The notes below the pieces were generated by a model. That model saw only the letters and a program-made list of their open reading frames with translations. It made no database searches and had not been told where the DNA came from. A stretch of DNA of 64,000 nucleotides from Isoptericola dokdonensis DS-3 (lineage in GTDB: Bacteria; Actinomycetota; Actinomycetes; Actinomycetales; Cellulomonadaceae): contig NZ_CP014209.1 of NCBI RefSeq assembly GCF_001636295.1, positions 992,001 through 1,056,000 of the forward strand. The letters are read 5' to 3'. The translations under genes and the position numbers were made by a program. This document shows positions 27,004-36,298 of the stretch, in pieces. Within the stretch, counting starts at the first letter, position 1. Each line of letters starts with the position of its first letter.

Positions 27004-29054
27004 TCACCAGGTCGTCGGGAAGGGCTTGAACGGCTCGTCCGACGGCGGCACGCCGGCCTTGCGCAGCGTGTAGCCCATGAGCTCGCTGAAGACGGGAGCG
27101 GCGACCACGCCGCCGTAGATGGACGACCGCGGGCTCTTGAGGAAGACGGACACCGTGTAGCGCGGGTCGTCGGCCGGGGCCACCCCGATGTACGACGCGA
27201 CGTACGTGGTCCCGCCGCCCTCGAACATCTGCGCGGTGCCCGTCTTGCCCGCCACCCGGTAGCCGGGCACCTGCGCGGCCGAACCCGTGCCCTCGGCGCT
27301 CGTGGCCGACTCCATCATCCGCATCAGCCGGGCGGCGGTCTCCTCGGAGACCACCCTGGTGCCCTCGTCGGACTCCACCGGGGTCGTCTCCCCCGTGGTG
27401 CTGCGGGTGGCGGCGACCATCGACGCCGGCATCTGCACCCCGCCGTTGGCCACCGTGGAGAACACCTGCGTGGCCTGCATCGCGCTCACCGCGACGCCCT
27501 GGCCGAACAGGATCGTGTAGGGCGTCCGGTTCTCGACCTCGTCGATGTCCTCGGGGGGAGCAGGCCGGCGCTCTCGCCGGGCAGGCCGAGGGCGGTCCGC
27601 TGGCCGAACCCGAACTTGCGCAGGTAGTCGTAGCGCACCGCGAACGGGATCTCCTGGCCCATCATCACGGTGCCAGTGTTGGAGGACTGCGCGAAGATCC
27701 CCGCCAGCGTCCAGTTCTCGACGGGGTGCGGGTGCGAGTCGCGGAACGTCTCCCCGTCCACCGTGTAGGTGTCGGGCACCTCGAACTGGTCGGTGGGCTC
27801 CCAGTAGCCGCCCTCGAGCGCCGCCGCCATCGCCACGACCTTGCCGGTGGACCCCGGCTCGAAGACCACGTTGACGGCGCGGGAGCCCTGCGCCACCTGG
27901 TCGGTGGAACGGTCGTTGGGGTCGACGTCGCCGGAGTCCGCCATCGTCACGACGTCGCCCGTCCTGAGGTCCTGCACCACGGCGATGGCGTACGACGCAC
28001 CCGTCTCGCTCACCGCCTGGTCGAGCAGCTCCTCGGCCTTCCACTGGACGTCCGAGTCGACGGTGAGCATCACGTCCTGGCCCGGCACCGCGGGCGTCGA
28101 CTCGATCTCCGAGACCGGGATCTGTGCGCCGTCGCGGCCGCGCTCGTAGGTGTGCGAGCCGTCCGTGCCCGCCAGCACGTCGTCCCACGCCGCCTCGATG
28201 CCGCCGAGCCCGTCCTGGTCGCTGTTGACGTAGCCGAGCAGGGGCCCGGCGACCGTCCCCGCCGGGTAGGTCCGTTCCGAGGTGAGGTCCGTGCGCACGT
28301 ACGCCTGGAGCTCGAGGGCGGACACGGCGCGCTGCACCTCCGGCACGACGTCGCGGGCGAGGATCACGTACCGGTCCTCCCCGTTGAGGCGGGCGGCCAG
28401 GGTGGCCTTCTCCTTGTCGAGCACGGGGGCCAGGAGCTGCGCGATGCCGAGCGCACCGTCCTGGACGGGCTCGCCGTCGGCGTCGTGCCGCCCGTTGGCG
28501 CGGAACCCCTGGATGGCCTGCTGGTCGGCGATCACCGTGTACCGGTCCACCGAGGTCGCGAGCACCGTGCCGTCGGAGTCGAGGATGTCCCCGCGGTGCG
28601 CGAGGGTGACCTGGGTGGCCAGGCGCGCCTGCTGCGCGGTGGACGCCAGCGCCGGACCCTGGATCACCTGCACCCACACCAGCCGGCCGACGAACACGGT
28701 CACGACGATCGCTGCGAGCACGATCAGCCAGCGCTGCCGGCGGGCCGGGTCGCCGGGCTTGCGGGGCGTTCGGGCGCGGGGGGTGCGCGCCGGGGGCGCG
28801 ACCCGCTTCCGGCTCGACCGGGCCGGCTTGCGCGACGTCGTGCGCGCGGGCGTGCTGCCCTGGCCTGCGGCCTTCCGCGGGGTGCCCTGGCCGCGGGAGC
28901 TCGTCGTCCGGCCCGTGCCCGACCCGGACCTGCCGGACGACCGCGCGTTCGGCGACGTCGCGGACGGGCGACCGGCCCCGGCCGCCCGGGAGGTGCCGGG
29001 ACCACCGGCGCTGCGGCTCGTCGACGACGGACGGCGCGGGGACTGGTTGCTCAC
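27004..29054 (-). CDS. ftsI: Septal transpeptidase FtsI (penicillin-binding protein) with a one-base frameshift
   Basis: The class B penicillin-binding protein that crosslinks septal wall as partner of FtsW. From GTG 29054 there is an Arg/Ser/Pro-rich cytoplasmic tail of about 95 residues. One membrane helix (WLIVLAAIVVTVFVGRLVWV) and the dimerisation domain follow. The transpeptidase domain has STGK near residue 401, SSN near 458 and KTGTAQ near 605. The frame breaks at the G6 run 27553-27558: upstream codons end ...GESAGLLPP and run to a stop at 27486, while EDIDEVENRTPY onward lies in another frame. One extra base in the run would restore 683 residues. The gene should be essential, so a homopolymer sequencing error is the likeliest cause. 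Confidence 0.9.
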
Positions 29055-29113
29055 CCCCCGATCGTGCGCCCGACCGGACCCCGATCCGCGGGGCCCGGTC
29101 GGGCGTGTCGCGC

Positions 29114-29536
29114 TCAGGGCTCCTCCACCGGCTCCGGGACGATCTTGCCGTCGACGACGGAGAACATCGTCACGTCCTCGGCAGGCACCATGCCCAGGCG
29201 GGCCGCCTGGTCGGGGAGCGACGCCTCGGCCGACCGCAGGTCCGCCTGGACCTCCTGCACGTCCTGCGCGACCAGGCCGGCCTCGCGCTGCAGCCGCGAC
29301 ATCTCGTACGACCCCCGCGCCATGTGCGTGTTGAGCAGCAGGGCGGCGAGCAGGGCACCGGCCAGCACGAGGGCGCACAGGACCATGAACGGGACGCCCG
29401 ACGTCGCCTGGAGCGGTGCGCGCACGGCGTCGAGACGACGACCGGCCCCGCCGTCGAGGGCGCGCAGCGGGGCGCGGCGCGGGGTGGGCTCGCCGCGACG
29501 GGCGGGCAGGACGGCGGGAGCTCGCAGGGCGCTCAT
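29114..29536 (-). CDS. FtsL-like septum assembly protein
   Basis: A 140-residue bitopic membrane protein in the ftsL position between rsmH and ftsI. A basic cytoplasmic tail of about 50 residues leads to one transmembrane helix ([20 protein letters not shown]). A leucine-zipper-like coiled coil follows outside ([20 protein letters not shown]). FtsL sequences diverge strongly, so position, topology and size carry the identification. It would join FtsQ and a DivIC/FtsB-like protein to activate FtsW-FtsI. The ATG overlaps the rsmH stop (ATGA). Confidence 0.82.
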   Translation of the reverse strand: MSALRAPAVLPARRGEPTPRRAPLRALDGGAGRRLDAVRAPLQATSGVPFMVLCALVLAGALLAALLLNTHMARGSYEMSRLQREAGLVAQDVQEVQADLRSAEASLPDQAARLGMVPAEDVTMFSVVDGKIVPEPVEEP

Positions 29537-30543
29537 CGCTGTTCCTTCCAGGAGGTGCCGAGCAGGTGGTCGGGGGTGGGGCGCAGCCGGCGGGCCGCGC
29601 GCAGGCGGACGGACGCCGACCGCGGGTTGCGCTCGAGCTCGGCCGCGTCGGCCTCCTCGGCACCCCGGGTGAGGGCCTCCAGGTAGGGGCGGTGCGTCTC
29701 CGGCTCCACGGGCAGGCCCGCGGGAGCGCTCGAGGTGGTCCCGCGGGCGATGGCCCGCTTGACGATGCGGTCCTCCAGCGACTGGTACGACTCCACGACG
29801 ATGCGCCCGTCGACCGCGAGCGCCTCGACGGCGGCGGGGACGGCCCGCTCCAGGACCTCCAGCTCGCCGTTCACCTCGATGCGCAGCGCCTGGAAGGTCC
29901 GCTTGGACGGGTTCCCGCCGGTCTTGCGCGTCGCCGCCGGGATCGCGGCGCGGACGGCGTCGGCGAGCTCCGCCGTCCGCTCCCACGGCTGCGTCTCCCG
30001 ACGTCGCACGATCGCCCGGGCGACCCGGGGTGCGAACCGCTCCTCGCCGTACTCGCGCAGGATCCGCACGAGGTCGCGCTCGTCGTAGGTGTTGAGGACG
30101 TCGGCCGCCGTGATGCCGCGCGACTGGTCCATCCGCATGTCCAGCGGCGCGTCCTGGGCGTAGGAGAAGCCGCGCTCCGACTCGTCGAGCTGCAGCGACG
30201 ACACCCCGAGGTCCATGAGGACGCCCTGGACGGCGCCGTCCGCGTGCTCCTCGACGACGTCGGTGATCTCGTCGTACACGGCGTGCACCGGCACGAACCG
30301 GTCGCCGAACCGCTCGAGGCGCGCCGAGGCCAGGGCGAGCGCCTGGAGGTCGCGGTCGATGCCGAGGACCCGGGCGGTGGGCACCTGCTCGAGCACGGCC
30401 TCGGTGTGGCCGCCCATCCCGAGCGTGCAGTCCACCAGGACGCTGCCCGGTGCGGCCAGCGCGGGGGCCAGCAGGTCGACGCACCGCTGCATCAGGACGG
30501 GCAGGTGCCGGTCCTGCGTGGGCCGTTCGTCGTCGGTGCTCAC
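29533..30543 (-). CDS. rsmH: 16S rRNA (cytosine-1402-N4)-methyltransferase
   Basis: A SAM-dependent methyltransferase (MraW) acting on the ribosomal P-site nucleotide C1402. The 336-residue protein shows the SAM loop [34 protein letters not shown] and the RIEVNGEL and [17 protein letters not shown] motifs near the C-terminus. GTG 30543 has an excellent ribosome-binding site (AGGGAGGGGG) and starts [18 protein letters not shown] 180-base spacer with two short hairpins separates it from mraZ. Confidence 0.96.
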   Translation of the reverse strand: MSTDDERPTQDRHLPVLMQRCVDLLAPALAAPGSVLVDCTLGMGGHTEAVLEQVPTARVLGIDRDLQALALASARLERFGDRFVPVHAVYDEITDVVEEHADGAVQGVLMDLGVSSLQLDESERGFSYAQDAPLDMRMDQSRGITAADVLNTYDERDLVRILREYGEERFAPRVARAIVRRRETQPWERTAELADAVRAAIPAATRKTGGNPSKRTFQALRIEVNGELEVLERAVPAAVEALAVDGRIVVESYQSLEDRIVKRAIARGTTSSAPAGLPVEPETHRPYLEALTRGAEEADAAELERNPRSASVRLRAARRLRPTPDHLLGTSWKEQR

Positions 30544-30570
30544 GGGTTCCCCCTCCCTGGTGGACGTGGT

Positions 30571-30620
30571 GGTCGGCGGACGATCGCCGACCGGTGCTCG
30601 GTCACGGTCCGTCCGGACCG
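30571..30620. other. Two short hairpins in the mraZ-rsmH spacer
   Basis: GGTCGGCG-N6-CGCCGACC (30571-30592) and CGGTCCG-TC-CGGACCG (30605-30620) lie in the 180-base leader before rsmH. They could act as an attenuator or processing site between mraZ and the rest of the cluster. In a region this G+C rich, chance pairing is also possible. Confidence 0.3.
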
Positions 30621-30722
30621 CCCGGCCAGGTCTCCCTCCGCTCCGTTCTGACGCCGGGGAAGTGCGCCAGACCCTTGCGGGAGGAGGCCTCGTCGGACGG
30701 GCCGGCCGTTGTTCGGTTGTGG

Positions 30723-31196
30723 TCAGAACTGCAGGTCCGGGAAGATCTCCTCCGCCACCTCGGCGTAGGAGGCCTCCTGCTCGGCGAGGTAGGCCTCCCA
30801 GGCACGGGCGTCCCAGACCTCGACCCGGGTGCCCGCGCCGATCACCGCGACGTCCCGGTCCAGACCGGCGTAGGCGCGCAGCGCCGGCGGGACGGAGACC
30901 CGACCCTGCTTGTCCGGCACCTCGTCGCTCGCCCCCGACAGGAGCACGCGCAGGTAGTCGCGTGCCTGCCGGCTGGTGACCGGCGCCTGCCGGACCTGCT
31001 CGTACATCCGTGAGAACTCGTCCATGGGGAGGAGGAACAGGCACCGCTCCTGGCCCCGCGTCATCACGAGGCCGTCGGACAACCGGCCACGGAACTTCGC
31101 GGGCAGGATGAGCCGCCCCTTCTCGTCGAGCCGAGGGGTGTACGTGCCGAGCAGCAGTCCGCTGCCGGGGAACTGGTCCCCCACGACTCCTGCCAC
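30723..31196 (-). CDS. mraZ: Transcriptional regulator MraZ
   Basis: A 157-residue AbrB-like DNA-binding protein that forms rings and represses its own cluster by binding direct repeats upstream. Two SpoVT-AbrB-like halves are visible: [20 protein letters not shown] with [12 protein letters not shown], and [17 protein letters not shown]. The usual start is near M-x-LGTY, but here the best start is GTG 31196, which has GGGGAGGTG eight to fifteen bases upstream and adds about 15 residues ([14 protein letters not shown]). A GTG at 31184 is possible. Three GTGGAG repeats lie just upstream. Confidence 0.95.
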   Translation of the reverse strand: MAGVVGDQFPGSGLLLGTYTPRLDEKGRLILPAKFRGRLSDGLVMTRGQERCLFLLPMDEFSRMYEQVRQAPVTSRQARDYLRVLLSGASDEVPDKQGRVSVPPALRAYAGLDRDVAVIGAGTRVEVWDARAWEAYLAEQEASYAEVAEEIFPDLQF

Positions 31197-31226
31197 GGTC
31201 CGCACCTCCCCTCGGGCTCCCGCACG

Positions 31227-31252
31227 CTCCACGCTACTCCACTTTCCTCCAC
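31227..31252 (-). promoter_or_regulatory. MraZ-binding repeats upstream of mraZ
   Basis: Read on the minus strand, GTGGAG occurs at 31252-31247, 31242-31237 and 31232-31227, three copies at an exact 10-base period (GTGGAGGAAA-GTGGAGTAGC-GTGGAG). MraZ is known to bind short direct repeats spaced one helical turn apart upstream of its own gene, and the GTGGRG form is typical of actinobacteria. The repeats begin 31 bases before the start codon. A TAGCGT hexamer inside them could be the -10. Confidence 0.8.
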
Positions 31253-31333
31253 CGAGCGCGGGGAATCACCCCCCGTGCACGTGTTCTTCACCTCGGGCGG
31301 GCCGACGCCGCAGGTCCACGCCGCGTGACCCGG

Positions 31334-31349
31334 GTGGAGCGAGGTGGAG
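31334..31349 (+). promoter_or_regulatory. Second GTGGAG repeat pair facing the moxR operon
   Basis: GTGGAG occurs at 31334-31339 and 31344-31349 on the plus strand, again at a 10-base period. The pair lies about 60 bases upstream of TAGGCT (31408-31413), a likely -10 of moxR. It matches the MraZ repeats in sequence and spacing but points the other way, which suggests MraZ also controls the divergent operon. Two copies rather than three make this less certain. Confidence 0.5.
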
Positions 31350-31452
31350 GGCGCGGCGTCGCCGGGGTCCGGCAGGGCGGCCGCACGCACGGTGTGACGT
31401 GACGCACTAGGCTGCACGCGTACCGTCCTGTCACCTGCGGAGGCACGCATCG

Positions 31453-32523
31453 ATGCAGCCCGACCACGCCCCCGGCACCGTGCGGGACACGGCGCCCGGC
31501 ACCCCCACCCCCGGCGACCCGCGCGACCTGCTGCGCGACGGCCTCGGTGAGCTCGTCGCGACCACCGACCGGGTCCGGCACGCCATCGAGTCCGTGGTGC
31601 ACGGCCGCCCCGACCTCGCCCGGCTCACCGTGGCGGTACTGCTCGCCGGGGGCCACCTGCTCGTGGAGGACGTCCCCGGCGTCGGCAAGACCACCCTCGC
31701 CAAGGCGGTGGCCCGGGCGATCGACTGCCGCGTCGGCCGCGTGCAGTTCACCCCGGACCTGCTTCCCAGCGACCTCACCGGCGTGAACGTCTACCGCTCC
31801 ACCACCGGGGAGTTCGAGTTCCGCCCGGGCCCCGTCTTCAGCAACGTGGTCATCGGCGACGAGATCAACCGCGCGTCCCCCAAGACGCAGTCGGCGCTGC
31901 TGGAGTGCATGGAGGAGGGCCAGGTCACGGTCGACGGCACCACCCACACCCTGCCCCGGCCGTTCCTCGTGGTCGCCACGCAGAACCCCGTCGAGATGGA
32001 GGGCACCTATCCCCTGCCCGAGGCGCAGCGGGACCGGTTCACGGCCCGCCTCTCCGTGGGGTATCCCTCCGCCGCCGCCGAGCTGATGATGCTCGACTCG
32101 CACACGTCGTCCGACCCGATCGACCGGCTCGAGCCCGTCACCACCGCCGACACGATGATCCGGCTCGCCGGGTGGGTGCGCGCCGTGCACGCCTCGGACG
32201 CCGTCAAGCAGTACGTCGTGGACCTCGTCGCGGCGACCCGCGGGCACGACGGGCTCCGGCTCGGCGCGTCCCCTCGCGCGTCCCTGCAGCTGCTGCGCGT
32301 CGCCCGCGCGCACGCGGCGATGACGGGACGCCAGCACGTCCTGCCCGACGACGTCCAGACCCTGGCCGTCCCTGTCCTCGCCCACCGCCTCGTGCTGTCG
32401 ACCGAGTCGCGCCTGAACGGGCGCTCCGAGGTCGAGGTCGTCGAGGACGTCCTGGCCCGCACCCCCGTCCCGGCCGGCCCCGCCGTCGCGCAGCCCCCGG
32501 GCGCGGGCGGCCGACGGGCATGA
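31453..32523 (+). CDS. MoxR-family AAA+ ATPase
   Basis: A 356-residue AAA+ chaperone-like ATPase. The Walker A is VPGVGKTTLAKAV (about residue 74), Walker B and sensor regions read VIGDEINRASPKTQSALLE and VATQNPVEMEGTYPLPEAQ, and the C-terminal lid domain is present. MoxR ATPases act with DUF58 and von Willebrand-type proteins to mature or insert cofactors in partner proteins. Here the next two genes encode DUF58 and transglutaminase-like membrane proteins with four-base overlaps, a widely conserved trio. ATG 31453 has GGAGG 12 bases upstream. It diverges from mraZ. Confidence 0.93.
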   Translation: MQPDHAPGTVRDTAPGTPTPGDPRDLLRDGLGELVATTDRVRHAIESVVHGRPDLARLTVAVLLAGGHLLVEDVPGVGKTTLAKAVARAIDCRVGRVQFTPDLLPSDLTGVNVYRSTTGEFEFRPGPVFSNVVIGDEINRASPKTQSALLECMEEGQVTVDGTTHTLPRPFLVVATQNPVEMEGTYPLPEAQRDRFTARLSVGYPSAAAELMMLDSHTSSDPIDRLEPVTTADTMIRLAGWVRAVHASDAVKQYVVDLVAATRGHDGLRLGASPRASLQLLRVARAHAAMTGRQHVLPDDVQTLAVPVLAHRLVLSTESRLNGRSEVEVVEDVLARTPVPAGPAVAQPPGAGGRRA

Positions 32524-33839
32524 GACCGCGGGCCCTCACCCCGCTGCGACGGCTCGCCGCCGTCCGCCCCACCGGACGCGGGGGCGCCCTGCTCGGGGCC
32601 GGTGCGGTGCTGGCCGCGATGGGCGTCGTCCTCGACCTGCCCGACCTCGTCGGGCTCGGCGCCGCCGGGATCCTGGTGGTCGGGGCCGCGTGGGCGTCGC
32701 TCGCCGGGCAGCACCTCGACTCCGGGCGCGGCGCGCTCGACGTGACGCGCACGGTGGATCCGCACCCCGTCGTCGCGGGACGGCCCGCGACGACCTCCCT
32801 GACCGTGGCCGTCCGGCACCGCACCGGGGTCGCGTTCGAGCGGCTCGCCCGCCTGCGGCTGTCCGAGCAGGCCGCGCACGAGCTCGCCGGGGCGACCGGC
32901 ATCCGCGCCCGCGTCCGGTCCGCCCCCGACCGCATCGACGTGACCTACGAGCTCGCGCCGGTGCGCCGCGGGCGGTGGGGCCTGGGGCCCGTCCTGACCA
33001 CCCGGACCGACGTGTTCGGGCTCGTCCGCACCACGCAGCCGCTCGGCGGCACCACCCGGGTCGCGGTGTGGCCCCGCACCTCCGCCCTGGCCGTGCGGGC
33101 ACCCGCCCTCGGCGACGTCGACCGTGCCGCGACCGGCGCCCGGCTGTCCGCCACCGACGACACCGTGCTGCGGGAGTACGTGGCGGGCGACGACCCGCGC
33201 CGGGTGCACTGGGCGGCGTCCGCCCGGCAGGGCCACCTCATGGTCCGCGCCGACGAGGGCGCCGGCTTCCGGCCGGTCACCGTGCTGCTGGACCGGGCGC
33301 TCCTCGCCCCCGCGGCGGACGACCGCCCCGGCGCCCGCCCGCCGTCGCACCAGGTCGTCGAGGACGGCGAGTGGGCCGTGTCGCTGGCAGCCTCCGTCGC
33401 CATCTCGTTCCTCGAGGCGGGGCACCCCACCCGCCTGGTGGCGACCACGTCCGCCCCGGAGCGCACCGAGCACACCTCCGGCGCCCGCGCCGGCCGCACC
33501 CGCCTGCTCGACGCCACCGTCGACCTCGTCGGAGCGGGCGGTGAGGCCGTGCAGGCCCTGACGCGCACGGTGCGGGCGGTGCGGGCCGACCGCTCGCAGT
33601 CCGAGATCACCGTCGCCGTGATCGGCCCCCAGGACCAGGGCGGCCGGCACGCCCTCGCCTCCCTCGGCGCCGACGGCGTCTGCTGGGCCGTGCTCGTCGA
33701 GCCCCGCGGCACCGGCATGCGCCACGACGTCGACCCCACCGCCGACGCGCTGCGCTCCGCCGGATGGCGCGTCGCCACCTGCCCGCCCGGCACCGACCCG
33801 GTGCTCGCCTGGTCCGCCCTCACCGAACGGGTCGCATGA
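32520..33839 (+). CDS. DUF58 domain membrane protein
   Basis: A 439-residue protein with two adjacent hydrophobic segments near the N-terminus (GALLGAGAVLAAMGVVLDL and LVGLGAAGILVVGAAWASL). An extended extracytoplasmic or cytosolic domain follows. The DUF58 signature YVAGDDPRRVHWAASARQG lies around residue 225, preceded by VRRGRWGLGPVLTTRTDVFGL-type sequence. DUF58 proteins resemble von Willebrand A domains and are partners of MoxR ATPases. The ATG overlaps the moxR stop by four bases. The biochemical role is unknown; a link to cell-envelope assembly is inferred from the neighbouring dcw cluster. Confidence 0.88.
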   Translation: MRPRALTPLRRLAAVRPTGRGGALLGAGAVLAAMGVVLDLPDLVGLGAAGILVVGAAWASLAGQHLDSGRGALDVTRTVDPHPVVAGRPATTSLTVAVRHRTGVAFERLARLRLSEQAAHELAGATGIRARVRSAPDRIDVTYELAPVRRGRWGLGPVLTTRTDVFGLVRTTQPLGGTTRVAVWPRTSALAVRAPALGDVDRAATGARLSATDDTVLREYVAGDDPRRVHWAASARQGHLMVRADEGAGFRPVTVLLDRALLAPAADDRPGARPPSHQVVEDGEWAVSLAASVAISFLEAGHPTRLVATTSAPERTEHTSGARAGRTRLLDATVDLVGAGGEAVQALTRTVRAVRADRSQSEITVAVIGPQDQGGRHALASLGADGVCWAVLVEPRGTGMRHDVDPTADALRSAGWRVATCPPGTDPVLAWSALTERVA

Positions 33840-36175
33840 TCCCCCCGCACTCGGGCCCCGTCGCCCGGCTCGTCGCCGTCACCGTCCTCGTCGCGGTCGC
33901 CGTCGGCGCGTCCATGCTCGCGCTGACCACGCTCGTGCTGCCCGGACCCTGGGTCCGCGAGGGTCTCCTCGGTGTGGCGCTCGTCGCGGCCGCCGCGGCG
34001 GTCGTGCGCGGCCTGCTCGACTCCCGCGCGCGCCGGCGGGGCGAGACGGGCGGCGGGTCCGTCGTGCCGACGCTCGTCGCGATCGTCGTCGCCGCCTGGT
34101 TCCTGCTGTCCCGCTACGGCTCCCCCACCTCCGACCCCGACCTGCTCGTCGGTCCCGAGCACCTCTCCCGCGTCGTCGCCCGGCTCGGCGAGGCCGGGGA
34201 GATCGTCCGGGGCGAGGTCGCGCCCGTGCCCGGCACCCTGCCCATGGCGCTCATCGTGGTGGGCGGCACCCTCACCGTCCTCGTGCTCGCCGACGCCCTC
34301 GTCGGCGGACTGCACTGGCACGCCGCCGCCGGGCTCCCCCTGCTCGCCCTGTGGGCCCCGCCGCTCGTCCTCGTCGGCGACGTGCCCCGCACGGTGTTCG
34401 TCGTCGTGGTCTCCGCGCTCCTGCTGCTGCTGACCGTCCCCGTGCCCCGCACGGCACCGACGACCCGCCCGCCGGGCGCGGTGCGACGCGCCGAGCGCTC
34501 CCGCGCGGTTCTGACGTCCGCGACGGCCGTCGTCGTCGCGCTCGTCGCCGGCGTCGTCGCGAGCGCGTCGTCCGCCCTGCCGGGGTACGCCGGCGCCTGG
34601 TACCAGAGCTTCACCACGTCCGGCGACGCCATCCAGCTCGCCGAGGACCTCGACGTGCTCGGCAGCCTCACGGAGCGCTCGGGCGAGGTCGTGCTGACCT
34701 ACACCGCGCCCGAGGACGGCGTCGGGCCGCTGCGCACGTACACCGCGTCCGCGTTCGACGGTCGCCGGTGGCAGCGTGGCGACGAGCGTCCCGGCGAGGC
34801 GTTCGCCCCGGACGACCTGCTCTGGCCCGACGACGTGGACCGGCGTGCGCTCGACGGCGCCCAGGACGTGGCGATCACGGTGGGCTCGCTGCGCGAGGAC
34901 CAGCTCCCCGTCGCGGTCGAGCCCCGGACCGTCACGACGGACGGCACGTGGGGCTACGACCCGGTGCGCGACGAGGTCGTCGGGGACCGCACCGACAGGT
35001 CGGACACCTACGCGCTGACCGTCCGCCCCCGCGACCTCGGCCCCGAGCAGCTGCGCGGCGCCGGCGCCGGCACCGCCGTGGACGCCTACCTGGAGGTCCC
35101 CGGCACCGAGCACGCCGAGGACGTCGCCGAGATCGCCCTCGAGGTGGTCGGCGACGCCGACACCGCCTACGACCGAGCGGTCGCGCTCCAGCAGTGGCTG
35201 CGCGACCCGGCGCGGTTCACCTACTCCACCCAGCTCCCCCGCGGCGGAACCGGCGACCCGGTCTGGGACTTCCTGCAGCACCGGACCGGATACTGCGTGC
35301 AGTTCGCGACCACGATGACCATGATGGCCCGCACCCTCGGGATCCCCGCCCGCCTCGGGGTCGGGTTCCTCCCCGGCGATCGGGTCGAGGAGCCGGGCGG
35401 TGCGACCGGGTCGCCGCAGGCGCCCGACGGCGGCTCCGGCGCGAGCCCCGAGGGTGCGCAGGAGGACTCCGGCCTCGCGGTGTTCGAGGTCACGGGGCAG
35501 GACTCGCACGCGTGGCCGGAGCTCTACTTCGAGGGCGTCGGCTGGGTGAGGTTCGAGCCGACACCGTCGGTCCAGACGGGCCCGCCCCCGCAGTACACCG
35601 ACCCCGTGAGCACCGACGACGCGCCCACCACGGCACCGCAGGAGGTGCCGACCGCGCAGGCGGAGGTCCCGCCGACGCAGGCGGCGACCGCCCCGACCCC
35701 GACGGGAGCGGCCGTGGCGCCGGCCCCCGCGGCGACGCGGTCCGACCCGTGGCCGTGGGTCGTCGCCGGGGCCGTGACCGCCGTGGTCGTGGCCGTCGCG
35801 CTGACCGTGCTCCTCGCCCGGCGTCGGCGCACCGAGGGGCCCGTCGACGCCGAGCAGGCGTGGAACCGGGTCGTGCGGTCGCTCGCCCGGGACGGGATCC
35901 GCCTGCCACCGGCCACCACCCCCCGCCAGGCGCCCCAGGCGGTCGTCGACGCCGTGGTCGCGGCCCGTGGCCAGGAGCCGTCGGCGGACGTCCGTCACGG
36001 GCTCGACCGGCTCAGCGCCGCCGTCGAGGAGGCCCGCTACGCGCCCTCGCGGGACGATGCCGCCGCACCGGTCGACCTGGGCGAGGTGGCGGACACGGTC
36101 GTGGACGGGCTCACCGAGCAGACCGCGGGCGGCCGCGCCTCCCGGTGGGTCGACCGCCTCCGCCCCGGGCGCTGA
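33836..36175 (+). CDS. Transglutaminase-like membrane protein (TgpA family)
   Basis: A 779-residue multi-pass protein. Five or so hydrophobic helices occupy the first ~200 residues. A large extracytoplasmic domain then holds a transglutaminase core, with the catalytic Cys in RTGYCVQFATTMTMMARTLG (about residue 490) and the His in DSHAWPELYFEGVGWVRFEP (about 560). A Pro/Thr/Ala-rich stretch, another transmembrane helix (VVAGAVTAVVVAVALTVLLA) and a cytoplasmic DUF4129-like tail complete it. It is coupled to the DUF58 gene by an ATGA overlap. The likely role is crosslinking or cleaving surface proteins; the substrate is unknown. Confidence 0.9.
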   Translation: MIPPHSGPVARLVAVTVLVAVAVGASMLALTTLVLPGPWVREGLLGVALVAAAAAVVRGLLDSRARRRGETGGGSVVPTLVAIVVAAWFLLSRYGSPTSDPDLLVGPEHLSRVVARLGEAGEIVRGEVAPVPGTLPMALIVVGGTLTVLVLADALVGGLHWHAAAGLPLLALWAPPLVLVGDVPRTVFVVVVSALLLLLTVPVPRTAPTTRPPGAVRRAERSRAVLTSATAVVVALVAGVVASASSALPGYAGAWYQSFTTSGDAIQLAEDLDVLGSLTERSGEVVLTYTAPEDGVGPLRTYTASAFDGRRWQRGDERPGEAFAPDDLLWPDDVDRRALDGAQDVAITVGSLREDQLPVAVEPRTVTTDGTWGYDPVRDEVVGDRTDRSDTYALTVRPRDLGPEQLRGAGAGTAVDAYLEVPGTEHAEDVAEIALEVVGDADTAYDRAVALQQWLRDPARFTYSTQLPRGGTGDPVWDFLQHRTGYCVQFATTMTMMARTLGIPARLGVGFLPGDRVEEPGGATGSPQAPDGGSGASPEGAQEDSGLAVFEVTGQDSHAWPELYFEGVGWVRFEPTPSVQTGPPPQYTDPVSTDDAPTTAPQEVPTAQAEVPPTQAATAPTPTGAAVAPAPAATRSDPWPWVVAGAVTAVVVAVALTVLLARRRRTEGPVDAEQAWNRVVRSLARDGIRLPPATTPRQAPQAVVDAVVAARGQEPSADVRHGLDRLSAAVEEARYAPSRDDAAAPVDLGEVADTVVDGLTEQTAGGRASRWVDRLRPGR

Positions 36176-36252
36176 GCCCCCGCCGGGTGCCGGCGGCCAC
36201 GAGCAGGGACGGGCTGCCCGGGAACGCGACCAGGGGCGGGTGCCCAGGGACG

Positions 36253-36287
36253 CGAACGGCCGCCACGCGAGGCGTGGCGGCCGTTCG
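36253..36287. terminator. Bidirectional terminator between the transglutaminase gene and DUF3040
   Basis: A perfect 16-bp stem (CGAACGGCCGCCACGC with GCGTGGCGGCCGTTCG) with a three-base loop sits between two convergent genes. It is among the strongest hairpins in the window. Confidence 0.85.
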
Positions 36288-36298
36288 TGCGGTGGAGG

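Noticed and set aside
27548..27562. Programmed -1 frameshifting as the main explanation of the ftsI break
   Set aside because: The heptamer C-CCC-CCG fits formally, but FtsI is read in one frame in known bacteria and a homopolymer miscall is far more common. It is kept only as a secondary possibility.
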